The notes beneath the pieces are model-generated. The model saw nothing but the letters and a program-made list of their open reading frames with translations, made no database searches and was not told the DNA's origin. Shown one piece after another: positions 8,346-16,599 of a stretch of 64,000 bases of DNA. The stretch spans positions 186,001-250,000 of the forward strand of contig NZ_BOOR01000012.1 in the NCBI RefSeq assembly GCF_016863335.1. The letters run 5' to 3'. This stretch comes from Planotetraspora thailandica. Lineage in GTDB: Bacteria > Actinomycetota > Actinomycetes > Streptosporangiales > Streptosporangiaceae. Position numbers and translations under genes: made by a program. Numbering within the stretch: position 1 is the stretch's first letter; every line of letters starts with the position of its first letter.

Positions 8346-9062
8346 ATGACCGCACAAGCGGGGTACGAGGACCTTCCGCACACGGCGGGAGTGCTCACCC
8401 TCGTCGGCGACATGGTCGGCGGCGTGTTCGCCTCCCTTCGCGAGGTGCGGGACGCGACGGCGCGGTGCGTCGCGCCGCGGGGCCGCCGGACCGTGACGGC
8501 TGACCTGGCGGTCCTGCGGCCGCTGCTCTGGGGCCGGCTGACCGGCGGCGGCGTCGCGGCGCTCATCGCGGGCATCGGGTTCATCGCGGCCCCGGGTCTG
8601 CTGGCCGACGCGCCCTGGTACCTCGAGTGGTGGCAGGAGAACCCCGGCGGCGATCCCGTGCAGTTGCTGCGCGACCTCGACCCGTCGAGCAGCGCCTTCT
8701 ACGACTACACGCACTGGGAGTGGTACTCCGGCCCGCTGTCCGGGGCGGAGCGCACGATCTGCGGGCCGTACGTCGACTATCTGTGCACCGACGAATACAG
8801 CCTCACGATGTCGGTGCCGGTCGTCACCGGCGGGGTCTTCGCGGGTGTGGCCGCCGCCGACGTGCTCGTCCGCCGTTTCGAGGGCGCGGTGCTCCCGGCG
8901 CTGCGGGAGATCCCCGCGCCGGCCTTCCTGGTCAACTCCGGCGGCCGGGTGGTGGCCTCCAACACCGCACGCTGGGTCGCGGGAGACCTCTGCCGGGACG
9001 CCGGGAGTTTCGCTGTACGGCCCGTGCGCGACCTGCCGCTCTCACTCGTCACCGAAAAATAA
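8346..9062 (+). CDS. Cache/PDC sensor-like protein of unknown function
   Basis: A 238-residue protein, three bases after the GntR gene and probably co-transcribed with it. The middle holds an acid- and aromatic-rich stretch (APWYLEWWQENPGGD) and a region ending SGPLSGAERTICGPYVDYL followed by LTMSVPVVTGGVFAGVAAAD. That last part resembles the distal half of PDC/cache ligand-binding folds. A helix LTGGGVAALIAGIGFIAAPG could be a membrane anchor or a buried helix. No kinase, receiver or methyl-accepting domain is attached. It may be a stand-alone ligand sensor or binding protein linked to the regulator and the ABC importer. The function is inferred from context and fold-like features only. Confidence 0.6.
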   Translation: MTAQAGYEDLPHTAGVLTLVGDMVGGVFASLREVRDATARCVAPRGRRTVTADLAVLRPLLWGRLTGGGVAALIAGIGFIAAPGLLADAPWYLEWWQENPGGDPVQLLRDLDPSSSAFYDYTHWEWYSGPLSGAERTICGPYVDYLCTDEYSLTMSVPVVTGGVFAGVAAADVLVRRFEGAVLPALREIPAPAFLVNSGGRVVASNTARWVAGDLCRDAGSFAVRPVRDLPLSLVTEK

Positions 9063-9349
9063 GTAAATCGGCGATAATGCCATCAGAAAGTCTTAAGGCG
9101 TGTATCGCCGGGCGTCGGTTACATTTCATGTCCTTTCTTGACGCGCGGCGTCGCGGCGAAGGGCCCGCCGATTCCGACGGGACTTGAACGTTCGCCGAGG
9201 TCGAAGAGCCTTGGCGGGTATTTCTTCACGCGGCGTTCTCGGCCGTGTAGACGCGGTGATCCCTGCACACGTAACGTCTATATCGGGTCGTGAACCGTAA
9301 TCGCAGGTGCTGCCCCGGATATTTCGCATGGCTTAAGTGAGAAGATTGC
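9063..9349. other. 287-bp intergenic region without recognised feature
   Basis: It lies between the cache-like gene and the GNAT gene. GC content is lower near its start and end. I see no convincing ORF with a ribosome-binding site, no strong hairpin and no repeat core. Confidence 0.5.
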
Positions 9350-9841
9350 GTGGCCGAAATGCCCGAGATCAGACAGGCGACCGTGGCGGAGTTGGCCGAC
9401 CTCGCCCGGCTGGAACGTGACGCCTATGGCGAGCACGCCTTCCCTCCCACGGCTCTGCGGCAGATGTTCGACATCGCGCCCACCCTCTTGATCGTCGCAG
9501 TGAAGGACGACGAGCTGATCGGCCACGCGATCGTCCTGCCCTCCGTGTCGGACGGCGTGCGCGAGGCGTGGTTCGTGGCTTTGGCGGTCCGGAGCGACAT
9601 GCGCCGGAGCGGGACCGGCCGCCTGCTGTCCTCGGAGGTCCTGCGCAGGGCCGTCGGCCACGGCTACGAGACGGTCATGATGACCATGGAACCGGGCAAC
9701 ACCGCCGGCCGCGCGCTTTCCGAGAGCCTGGGGTTCGTGACGAACGAGCAGGCCGGCGACTACTTCGAGGACGGCGTGCCGCGCCTGGTGATGTCCTGGC
9801 AGGCGGCGTCGGGCGCGTCCCTGCCGACCCCCTTCGGCTGA
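9350..9841 (+). CDS. GNAT-family N-acetyltransferase
   Basis: A 163-residue single-domain GNAT protein that should transfer an acetyl group from acetyl-CoA to an amine. The acetyl-CoA loop is recognisable as [20 protein letters not shown] (R/Q-x-x-G-x-G/A type), followed by a helix and [20 protein letters not shown], typical of the motif A/B part of the fold. The substrate is unknown. The start is GTG 9350; ATG 9359 three codons later is an alternative. It stands 34 bp upstream of hisI, probably with its own promoter, and has no clear functional link to it. Confidence 0.82.
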   Translation: MAEMPEIRQATVAELADLARLERDAYGEHAFPPTALRQMFDIAPTLLIVAVKDDELIGHAIVLPSVSDGVREAWFVALAVRSDMRRSGTGRLLSSEVLRRAVGHGYETVMMTMEPGNTAGRALSESLGFVTNEQAGDYFEDGVPRLVMSWQAASGASLPTPFG

Positions 9842-9875
9842 GGCGCGGCCTGCCGCGTACGGCAGAATTGGCCGC

Positions 9876-10250
9876 ATGGGACTCGACCCGAAGATCGCCG
9901 AACGGCTGAAGCGCGGCCCCGACGGGCTCGTGCCCGCCGTCGTGCAGCAGCACGACACCGGCGAGGTGCTGATGCTCGCCTGGATGGACGACGAGGCGCT
10001 GCACCGGACGCTGACCACGGGCCGGGCCACCTACTGGTCCCGCAGCCGCGGGGAGTACTGGGTGAAGGGCGACACCTCCGGCCACGTGCAGTGGGTCAAG
10101 CAGGTCGCCCTCGACTGCGACGCCGACACGATCCTGCTCCGGGTGCACCAGGTGGGGGCCGCCTGCCACACCGGTGACCGCACCTGCTTCGATGCGGATG
10201 TGCTCCTGAAAGCCGATCCGGCGGGCGAAGAGGTAAGCGAAACCGCATGA
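9876..10250 (+). CDS. hisI: Phosphoribosyl-AMP cyclohydrolase
   Basis: A 124-residue HisI, the monofunctional form without the HisE pyrophosphatase domain. It opens the ring of phosphoribosyl-AMP in the third step of histidine synthesis in the cytoplasm. Family signatures are clear: [12 protein letters not shown] near residue 30, [19 protein letters not shown], the DCDAD metal-binding stretch and [11 protein letters not shown] with the Zn/Mg-binding Cys and His. A -10-like CAGAAT lies just upstream of the ATG, so translation may be leaderless. The stop overlaps the next ATG by 4 bp, coupling it to the trp-associated membrane protein. Confidence 0.96.
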   Translation: MGLDPKIAERLKRGPDGLVPAVVQQHDTGEVLMLAWMDDEALHRTLTTGRATYWSRSRGEYWVKGDTSGHVQWVKQVALDCDADTILLRVHQVGAACHTGDRTCFDADVLLKADPAGEEVSETA

Positions 10251-10924
10251 CCACCACCGACGGGACGCGCGCGCCCGCGCCCGGCCGTACGGCACGGCGC
10301 TCACTGATGATCTGGCTGGTCGCCTCCGCCGCGGGAGCCGGACTGGCGCTGCTGGCCTCCGGCCGCACGTGGGCGACCGTGGTCTTCGCCGTTCCCGCGG
10401 GGGGCGTGCCGGGCTCCGGCGACGTGCCCGTCACGGGCGGCGAGCTCGTGGCTTACCTGACTCCCGCCGCGCTGGCGGCGTTGGCGGCCACGGTCGCCGT
10501 GCTGGCGGCGCGGGGCCTTGCCAGGCGCGCGATCGCACTGGTGATCAGCCTCTGCGGCGTGGCGGTGGTGGCGGGCAGCTGGACCGCCATGGAGACGGCG
10601 ACGATCGTGGCGGTGGCGCGTGAGCACGCCACGACGGTCATGATGGCCAGCCACGGAGCCCCCGCCCACTCGCCTGCCTGGGCGTGGCCCGCCCTGGCGA
10701 TGGCCGGTGGGGTCGTCCTGGTGGCCGCGGGCCTGGTGGCCGCCGTCCGGGGCGGGAGATGGCCCGGCATGTCCAGCCGCTACGACCGGCCCGACGGCGG
10801 GAGCCGTACGGGATCGCAGGGCCGTCCCCGCCGTGCGACCGGCGAGCGCGCCCTGTGGGAGGCCCTCGACGAGGGACGGGATCCGACGGTGGACGAGCCG
10901 TCCGGCGGCGGCACCCGCGACTGA
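10247..10924 (+). CDS. Trp-biosynthesis-associated membrane protein
   Basis: A 225-residue protein with four hydrophobic segments: [19 protein letters not shown], then helices near residues 65-85 and 90-115, and a last one near 150-170 ([15 protein letters not shown]). A charged cytoplasmic tail follows. This fits the family found in actinobacteria between trpE/hisI and trpC, named for its location; its biochemical role is not known. The ATG overlaps the hisI stop (ATGA). Unlike many relatives, it follows hisI directly with no trpE between them. Confidence 0.85.
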   Translation: MTTTDGTRAPAPGRTARRSLMIWLVASAAGAGLALLASGRTWATVVFAVPAGGVPGSGDVPVTGGELVAYLTPAALAALAATVAVLAARGLARRAIALVISLCGVAVVAGSWTAMETATIVAVAREHATTVMMASHGAPAHSPAWAWPALAMAGGVVLVAAGLVAAVRGGRWPGMSSRYDRPDGGSRTGSQGRPRRATGERALWEALDEGRDPTVDEPSGGGTRD

Positions 10925-11069
10925 ACCGTGTGCCGCCGGTGGGCGGCGGCGGGAACAGCCGTTCGGCAGGGGCGGCGACTACGATCACTGACCGACCATC
11001 GAGCGGACCATCCGCGCCCGGCGGCGTCCGGGAGAGGGAGACGTCCGCACCCATCTCGCGGGAGCGTCG

Positions 11070-11441
11070 ATGACCTACGGAACAGAGCCGGGCGCCACGG
11101 GCGGCCTGGGGGGCCACGGCACGCCGCCCGGCGAGGGACACGCCGGCGAGGGCTTCCCGCCCTCCGCGCCCGACCCGTACGGCCGGCCGCCCAGGAGCGG
11201 ACTGGCCGTCGCGACGCTGGTCCTGGGCGTCGCCGGGCTGATCATGTGCGGCCTTCCCGCCTTGTTCGGCGCGATCACCGGGCACCTGGCCCTGCGTCAC
11301 ATCAGGCGGACCGACGCCGGCGGCCGGGGGATGGCCCTCACCGGGCTGACCCTCTCCTACTTCGCCCTGTTCATCTGGATCATCACCGTGTTCGTGCTCC
11401 AGGCCCTCTCGTCCTTCGGCCCCCCGCCGGCCGGCGTGTGA
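11070..11441 (+). CDS. DUF4190-type small membrane protein
   Basis: A 123-residue protein: a Gly/Pro-rich N-terminal half (residues 1-42) and two membrane helices, AVATLVLGVAGLIMCGLPAL and a second one around FALFIWIITVFVLQAL. Between them lies GHLALRHIRRTDAGGRGMAL, a pattern typical of DUF4190. The family has no known activity and is common in actinomycetes as a small membrane component. GGGAG lies 6 bases before the ATG. It sits in the trp cluster on the same strand, with 145 bp of non-coding sequence before it. Confidence 0.75.
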   Translation: MTYGTEPGATGGLGGHGTPPGEGHAGEGFPPSAPDPYGRPPRSGLAVATLVLGVAGLIMCGLPALFGAITGHLALRHIRRTDAGGRGMALTGLTLSYFALFIWIITVFVLQALSSFGPPPAGV

Positions 11442-11530
11442 CGTTCGGCGGCGCGCGGTCACCGTCAAGATCGCCGGTCCGCCGGCCCACGCCGGAGCCG
11501 GGTTACAGTGATCGGCGTGGGAGCGGCGGC

Positions 11531-11956
11531 GTGGAAATGACGGGGCTACGCGCGCGGGGTCGTGCGCGGTCGATGCTCGCGCCGCTCGGCGTGGCCGCGC
11601 CGCTCGCCGCGGGAGCCGTCCTGGTCGCCCTGGTCGACCCCAATCAGCCGGGCCACTACCCGGTCTGCCCGCTCTATCTGCTGACGGGGCTGTACTGCCC
11701 GGGATGCGGCGGCCTGCGCGCCGTGCACGACCTCGCCCACGGAGACCTGTACGGCGCGGCCGGCATGAACCCGCTCGTCCTGGTCGCGATCCCCTTCGCG
11801 GTGTTCTGGTGGGGCCGGTGGGTCTTACGCGCCTGGCAGGGACGGCCCACGCCCATGGGTAAGGTGCGCCCCGGCGTCCTTTACGGACTTCTTGTCATCG
11901 CCGTCGTGTTCGGGGTGGCGCGAAACCTGCCTTTCGGACATTTCCTCGCCCCCTGA
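11531..11956 (+). CDS. DUF2752 membrane protein
   Basis: A 141-residue protein with three membrane helices. It carries the DUF2752 hallmark CPLYLLTGLYCPGCGGLRA, with CPGCG and a Cys-Pro before it, followed by HDLAHGDLYGAAGMNPL. The Cys pattern suggests metal or thiol chemistry at the membrane, but no function is established. I chose GTG 11531 because GGAG lies 7 bases upstream; ATG 11537 would shorten it by two residues. It is the last gene before the trpC transcription unit. Confidence 0.75.
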   Translation: MEMTGLRARGRARSMLAPLGVAAPLAAGAVLVALVDPNQPGHYPVCPLYLLTGLYCPGCGGLRAVHDLAHGDLYGAAGMNPLVLVAIPFAVFWWGRWVLRAWQGRPTPMGKVRPGVLYGLLVIAVVFGVARNLPFGHFLAP

Positions 11957-12045
11957 CGAGACCCAGTGGCGAGGCGGCGCAAGTTGGGCCGATAGCATCG
12001 CAGGGCAAGACAGACAAGAGCAGCCGACCGGAGGGACCCTGACGC

Positions 12046-12105
12046 GTGATCGAGCGGACTGGTAATTCGCGCGGGCTCCGAGCCGAGGGCGGGGAGGACG
12101 CGTGA
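12046..12105 (+). CDS. Putative 19-residue ORF coupled to trpC
   Basis: GTG at 12046, preceded by GGAGGG 10 bases upstream, opens a frame [19 protein letters not shown] that ends with a TGA overlapping the trpC GTG (GTGA). A -10-like TAGCAT lies at 11993. The overlap and ribosome-binding site suggest translational coupling. There are no Trp codons, so it is not a classical trp attenuation peptide. It may be a leader peptide or simply an earlier initiation site. It is too short to judge by composition. Confidence 0.45.
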   Translation: MIERTGNSRGLRAEGGEDA

Positions 12106-12920
12106 GTGTTCTCGAGGAGATCATCCTCGGCGTGCGGGAGGATCTCGAGGAGCGGCAGAAGACCGTTTCCATCGAGGAGCTCAAGCAGCGGGCCATGCGG
12201 GCGCCGGGACCGCGGGACGCGTACGCAGCGCTCGGGGGCGACAAGGTCTCGGTGATCGCCGAGGTGAAGCGATCGAGCCCCTCGAAGGGCGCGCTGGCCG
12301 CGATCGCCGATCCGGCGGCGCTGGCCGCCGACTACGAGGCGGGCGGGGCACACGTCATAAGCGTGCTCACCGAGCGGCGCAGGTTCGGCGGGACGCTGGA
12401 CGACCTGGCCGCCGTGCGCGCCGCCGTCGACATCCCGATCCTGCGCAAGGACTTCATCGTCACCTCCTACCAGCTCTGGGAGGCCCGGGCCTACGGCGCG
12501 GACCTCGCGCTGCTGATCGTGGCCGCGCTCGGCCAGAGCGCGCTGGTCTCGCTGATCGAGCGGGCCGAGTCGATCGGCCTGACCCCGCTGGTCGAGGTGC
12601 ACACCGAGGAAGAGCTCGTCAGGGCCGTCGACGCCGGGGCTAAGATCATCGGGGTGAACGCCCGGAACCTGAAGACCCTCGAGGTCGACCGCGAAGTGTT
12701 CGCCAGGCTTTCGCCCAAGGTGCCCGACGGCATCATCAAGATCGCGGAGTCCGGCGTGCGCGGTCCGCACGACCTGCTCGCCTACGCCCGCGCGGGGGCC
12801 GACGCCGTGCTGGTCGGGGAGAGCCTCGTCACCGGAAGGGACCCCAGGGCGGCGGTCAACGACCTGGTGACCGCGGGCGCCCACCCGGCATCCCGACTCG
12901 ACACCGGATCCGAGAGGTAG
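12102..12920 (+). CDS. trpC: Indole-3-glycerol phosphate synthase
   Basis: A 272-residue TIM-barrel enzyme that closes the pyrrole ring of indole-3-glycerol phosphate in tryptophan synthesis. Family motifs are intact: [13 protein letters not shown] (substrate-binding Lys), [17 protein letters not shown] (catalytic Lys), [25 protein letters not shown] and the phosphate-binding SGVRGPHDL and [11 protein letters not shown]. The start is GTG 12102 with GGGGAGG upstream. trpB begins 2 bp after its stop, so trpC-trpB-trpA form an operon. Confidence 0.97.
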   Translation: MSVLEEIILGVREDLEERQKTVSIEELKQRAMRAPGPRDAYAALGGDKVSVIAEVKRSSPSKGALAAIADPAALAADYEAGGAHVISVLTERRRFGGTLDDLAAVRAAVDIPILRKDFIVTSYQLWEARAYGADLALLIVAALGQSALVSLIERAESIGLTPLVEVHTEEELVRAVDAGAKIIGVNARNLKTLEVDREVFARLSPKVPDGIIKIAESGVRGPHDLLAYARAGADAVLVGESLVTGRDPRAAVNDLVTAGAHPASRLDTGSER

Positions 12921-12922
12921 TC

Positions 12923-14191
12923 GTGACACAGAGCGCTCAAGGCGGGCAGCCCGCCTCCGAGGCGGAAGGCACCCTGATCACCCCGGCCGACCTGGCGGGC
13001 ACGCGCGGCGGCGAACCCGACGTGCACGGCAAGTTCGGCGTCTTCGGTGGCCGCTACGTGCCCGAGGCGCTGATCCCGGCACTCGATGAGGTCGCGGCGG
13101 AGTACGACAAGGCCAGGACGGACCTCGGCTTCATCCGCGAGTTCGACCACCTGCTGCGCACCTACGCCGGGCGGCCGACGACGATCACCGAGGTGGCGCG
13201 GTTCGCGGAGCAGGCAGGGGGCGCGCGCATCCTGCTCAAGCGCGAGGACCTCACGCACACGGGCGCTCACAAGATCAACAACGTGCTCGGCCAGGCCCTG
13301 CTCACCAAGCGGCTCGGCAAGACCCGGGTGATCGCCGAGACGGGCGCGGGCCAGCACGGCGTGGCCACCGCGACCGCCGCGGCGCTCATGGGCCTGGAAT
13401 GCGTCATCTACATGGGCGCCGTCGACTGCGAGCGCCAGGCGCTCAACGTGGCCAGGATGAAGCTTCTCGGGGCGACCGTCGTGCCGGTCACCAACGGCAG
13501 CCAGACCCTCAAGGACGCCATCAACGAGGCCTTCCGCGACTGGGTCACCAACGTCGACCACACCCACTACCTGTTCGGGACGGTCGCGGGCCCGCACCCC
13601 TTCCCGGAGATCGTGCGCGACTTCGCCAGCATCATCGGCGTGGAGGCGCGCCGCCAGGTCCTGGAGCTCACCGGCCGGCTGCCCGACGCGGTCGCGGCGG
13701 CCGTGGGCGGCGGGTCCAACGCGATCGGCATCTTCCACGCCTTCATCGGAGACGAGAACGTCCAGCTCCACGGGTACGAGGCCGGGGGGCGCGGCGCCGA
13801 GAGCGGCGAGCACGCGCTGACCCTGACCAAGGGGAGCGTCGGAGTCCTCCACGGATCGCGCACATACGTGCTGCAGGACGAGGAGGGCCAGACCATCGAG
13901 TCGCACTCGATCTCGGCCGGCCTCGACTATCCCGGAGTCGGCCCCGAGCACGCGTGGCTCAAGGACTCCGGCCGGGCGGTCTACCACGGGATCACCGACG
14001 CAGAGGCGATGGAGGCCTTCGCCCTGCTCGCTCGCACCGAGGGCATCATCCCGGCCCTGGAGTCGTCGCACGCCCTGGCGGGCGCGCTCAAGCTCGGCAG
14101 GGAGCTCGGCCCGGAGGCCACCATCCTGGTGAACCTGTCCGGCCGCGGTGACAAGGACATGGGCACCGCGATGAAGTACTTCAACCTCTGA
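12923..14191 (+). CDS. trpB: Tryptophan synthase beta chain
   Basis: A 422-residue PLP enzyme that condenses indole with serine. The PLP-binding Lys lies in [19 protein letters not shown] (about residue 117). The phosphate-binding GGGSNAIG and the GYEAGGRG region are present, as are the [14 protein letters not shown] and [16 protein letters not shown] signatures. About 28 residues before the conserved [11 protein letters not shown] form a variable N-terminal extension. The start is GTG 12923 just after trpC. It works as an alpha2beta2 complex with the trpA product encoded 20 bp downstream. Confidence 0.97.
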   Translation: MTQSAQGGQPASEAEGTLITPADLAGTRGGEPDVHGKFGVFGGRYVPEALIPALDEVAAEYDKARTDLGFIREFDHLLRTYAGRPTTITEVARFAEQAGGARILLKREDLTHTGAHKINNVLGQALLTKRLGKTRVIAETGAGQHGVATATAAALMGLECVIYMGAVDCERQALNVARMKLLGATVVPVTNGSQTLKDAINEAFRDWVTNVDHTHYLFGTVAGPHPFPEIVRDFASIIGVEARRQVLELTGRLPDAVAAAVGGGSNAIGIFHAFIGDENVQLHGYEAGGRGAESGEHALTLTKGSVGVLHGSRTYVLQDEEGQTIESHSISAGLDYPGVGPEHAWLKDSGRAVYHGITDAEAMEAFALLARTEGIIPALESSHALAGALKLGRELGPEATILVNLSGRGDKDMGTAMKYFNL

Positions 14192-14211
14192 CATCCCGTT
14201 AAAGGCAACCG

Positions 14212-15006
14212 ATGACGACTCTCCAGACGGTCTTCGAGAAGGCGCGATCCGAGAACAGGGCGGCACTGGTCGGCTATCTGCCGGCCGGGTTCCCCACCAA
14301 GGACGGTGCCGTGGCCGCCGCCACCGCCATGGTCGAAGCCGGCTGCGATGTGATCGAGATCGGCCTGCCGTACTCCGATCCGCTCATGGACGGGCCCACC
14401 ATCCAGGACGCGGTCCACCGGTCGCTGACCAACGGCACCCGCATCGCCGACGTGATGCGCACCGTCGAGGGAGTCGCCCGCACGGGCGCCGCCACACTCG
14501 TCATGACGTACTGGAACCCGGTGGACCGCTATGGGGCGGAGCGTTTCGCGCGCGACCTGGCTTCGGCGGGCGGCGCCGGGACCATCACGCCCGACCTCAC
14601 GCCGGAGGAGTCGGACCCGTGGCTGACCGCGAGCAGGGAGGCGGGCATCGACACCGTCTTCCTGGTCGCGCCCAGCTCGCCCGACGAGCGGATCGAGCGG
14701 GTCGTCTCCTGCTGCACCGGGTTCGTCTACGCCGCCTCGCTGATGGGCGTCACGGGGGCGAGGGAAACGGTGGGCTCGGCGGCGGAGGGCTTGGTCAAGA
14801 AGACCCGCGCGCACACCTCCCTGCCCGTCTGCGTCGGCCTCGGAGTCGGCAACGGCAGCCAGGCCGCCGAGGTGGCCGCCTACGCCGACGGCGTCATCGT
14901 GGGCTCCGCCTTCATCCGCCGGCTGCTCGACGCGCCCGACGAGAAGTCCGGGCTCGCGTCGGTGCGCGAACTCACCTACGAACTCGCGCGAGGCGTTCGG
15001 CGCTGA
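14212..15006 (+). CDS. trpA: Tryptophan synthase alpha chain
   Basis: A 264-residue TIM-barrel subunit that cleaves indole-3-glycerol phosphate and channels indole to TrpB. The catalytic Glu lies in DVIEIGLPYSDPLMDGPTIQ, which also holds the Asp of the DG motif. TYWNPVDRYG, DLTPEESDPW, FVYAASLMGVTGAR and VGLGVGN follow in the usual order. AAAGGCAACCG upstream of the ATG is a modest ribosome-binding site. It ends the trp operon. The 139 bp that follow before the next start contain no gene that I can support. Confidence 0.97.
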   Translation: MTTLQTVFEKARSENRAALVGYLPAGFPTKDGAVAAATAMVEAGCDVIEIGLPYSDPLMDGPTIQDAVHRSLTNGTRIADVMRTVEGVARTGAATLVMTYWNPVDRYGAERFARDLASAGGAGTITPDLTPEESDPWLTASREAGIDTVFLVAPSSPDERIERVVSCCTGFVYAASLMGVTGARETVGSAAEGLVKKTRAHTSLPVCVGLGVGNGSQAAEVAAYADGVIVGSAFIRRLLDAPDEKSGLASVRELTYELARGVRR

Positions 15007-15145
15007 GGTCCGTACCCCGGTCATAACCGGCCAATCTCCCCGTGCGGCGGGTAAAACCCCTGCTTACCGCGCTCTTATCCGCCACATGCTGTGCTTGGTG
15101 TCGATATTGTTCACCGTGGGTTCCCGAGCGGGGAGCGAGGAGACG

Positions 15146-15712
15146 ATGGTTCAGTTGGCATCCGGAAGGCCGGTGTCGGACAGGTTAGAGTCCGTGGGAA
15201 CGGCGCTGTCATGGGTGACGACCGTCGCGCGGCTCGTGCTCGGTGTCTCCCTGTTCGTCGCCGGCGCCATCAAGATCGGCGCGCCGGCCGTGTCGGTGCA
15301 GGCGGTCAAGGCCTATCAGTTGCTTCCGGACACCGCGGCCACGTTCGTGGGTCACGGCCTGCCGATCGTGGAGATGATCGTCGGGGTGCTGCTGGTCCTC
15401 GGTCTGCTCGCACGGCCCTCCGCCGTCGTGGGCGGGCTGCTGATGGTGGCGTTCATCATCGGGATCTCCTCCGCGTGGGCGCGCGGCCTGCGGATCGACT
15501 GCGGTTGTTTCGGCGGCGGCGGCACGGTCGGAGCGGATCAGGACCCCGGATACATCTGGGAGTTGCTGCGCGACGCCGGTTATCTCCTGTGCGCCGCGTG
15601 GATCATCTACAAGCCCCCCGGCAGGTTGGCGATGGACTCGGCGCTCGGACTGACCGGGTCGCGGGACGCCGACGCCTCATTCGTCGGAGACGAGGACGGC
15701 GAGACAGACTGA
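15146..15712 (+). CDS. MauE/DoxX-like membrane protein
   Basis: A 188-residue protein with four membrane helices (about residues 27-45, 70-90, 92-112 and 140-158). It has a CGCFGGGG motif at residues 119-126 in the loop after the third helix. This is the pattern of the MauE/DoxX redox-associated membrane family, which is thought to assist disulfide or thiol chemistry outside the cytoplasm. I chose ATG 15146 for its GAGGAG; in-frame ATG 15086 has none. A DsbA-like gene follows after a strong hairpin, so the pair probably forms one oxidative folding module. Confidence 0.82.
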   Translation: MVQLASGRPVSDRLESVGTALSWVTTVARLVLGVSLFVAGAIKIGAPAVSVQAVKAYQLLPDTAATFVGHGLPIVEMIVGVLLVLGLLARPSAVVGGLLMVAFIIGISSAWARGLRIDCGCFGGGGTVGADQDPGYIWELLRDAGYLLCAAWIIYKPPGRLAMDSALGLTGSRDADASFVGDEDGETD

Positions 15713-15740
15713 CGAGGCCGCGGGGCTCCCCGCGGCCTCG
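15713..15740 (+). terminator. Strong hairpin between MauE-like and DsbA-like genes
   Basis: The arms CGAGGCCGCGGGG (15713-15725) and CCCCGCGGCCTCG (15728-15740) are perfect complements with only CT between them. No T-run follows, so it may end transcription partly or protect the upstream mRNA. Confidence 0.7.
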
Positions 15741-15787
15741 CTGAAACCGGCGCGGGGGCGCCGGCAGAGCAGCCACGGGGGGCTTGC

Positions 15788-16534
15788 ATGAGCAAGAGGG
15801 CAAGGGTTGTTTCCGCCAGGGCGCGCGCCGGCGCGCAGCGTGAGGCGCTTCGCAGGCAGCGACAGCGCAGGCGCATGACCATGCTGATCACCATCGGGGT
15901 GATCGCCGTGGTCGGAGGCGGCATCGCCTGGTGGTCGGTGGGGCAGAGCGCGTCGGAGACGGTCACGGGGGCGCTGGCGCCGATCACGATCCAGCCGGAC
16001 GGCTCCGTCGTCATGGCGCGGCCGGGCGTCACGGCTCCGGTCGTCGACGTGTACGAGGACTACCAGTGCCCGGCCTGCAAGCAGCTGGAGCTGACCAGCG
16101 GGTCGACGCTGAAGAACCTCGCGGCCGAGGGGAAGGCCAAGGTCGTTTTCCACCTGCTCACGATCTTCAAGACGGACCCGACGATGTCGAATTCGCTGCG
16201 CGCGGGCTCCGCCGCCCGCTGCGTGACCGACGGCGCGCAGTGGCTGCCGTATCACGACAAGCTGTACGAGCGGCAGCCGATCGAGACCTCGGTGGGTTTC
16301 ACCGCCGACGAGCTGGTGCGGTGGGGCCATGAGGTCGGCGTCACATCTCCCGATTTCGAGGGCTGCGTGCGCGGCCTGCGGAACGTCGCCACCCATCAGC
16401 AGTACTCCAACCAGGTCATGGCCTCGCGCAAGCTGGCAGGGACGCCGACGGTCATGTTGAACGGCCAGAGCCTGGGAACCGTCGCTTTCGTGCCGAGCGC
16501 CCTGCGGGAGGCCGTTCTCAATGCCGCCGGATGA
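15788..16534 (+). CDS. Membrane-anchored DsbA-like thioredoxin-fold protein
   Basis: A 248-residue protein: a very basic N-terminal tail (residues 1-30), one membrane helix (31-50) and an extracytoplasmic thioredoxin-fold domain. The active site is DYQCPACKQL (Cys94 and Cys97) after VVDVYE, and the cis-Pro loop is GTPTVMLNGQ. It belongs to the DsbA/DSBA-like oxidoreductases of actinobacteria, which insert disulfides in exported proteins and may be re-oxidised by a membrane partner. The MauE-like protein upstream is the obvious candidate. The start has GGGGGG upstream. The gene lies 65 bp before lgt. Confidence 0.88.
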   Translation: MSKRARVVSARARAGAQREALRRQRQRRRMTMLITIGVIAVVGGGIAWWSVGQSASETVTGALAPITIQPDGSVVMARPGVTAPVVDVYEDYQCPACKQLELTSGSTLKNLAAEGKAKVVFHLLTIFKTDPTMSNSLRAGSAARCVTDGAQWLPYHDKLYERQPIETSVGFTADELVRWGHEVGVTSPDFEGCVRGLRNVATHQQYSNQVMASRKLAGTPTVMLNGQSLGTVAFVPSALREAVLNAAG

Positions 16535-16599
16535 GCTTCGTCATCTGTCCTCCACACTGTGCACCGAGCGCGGGCGGACTTACGGTAACGTCACGTGAC

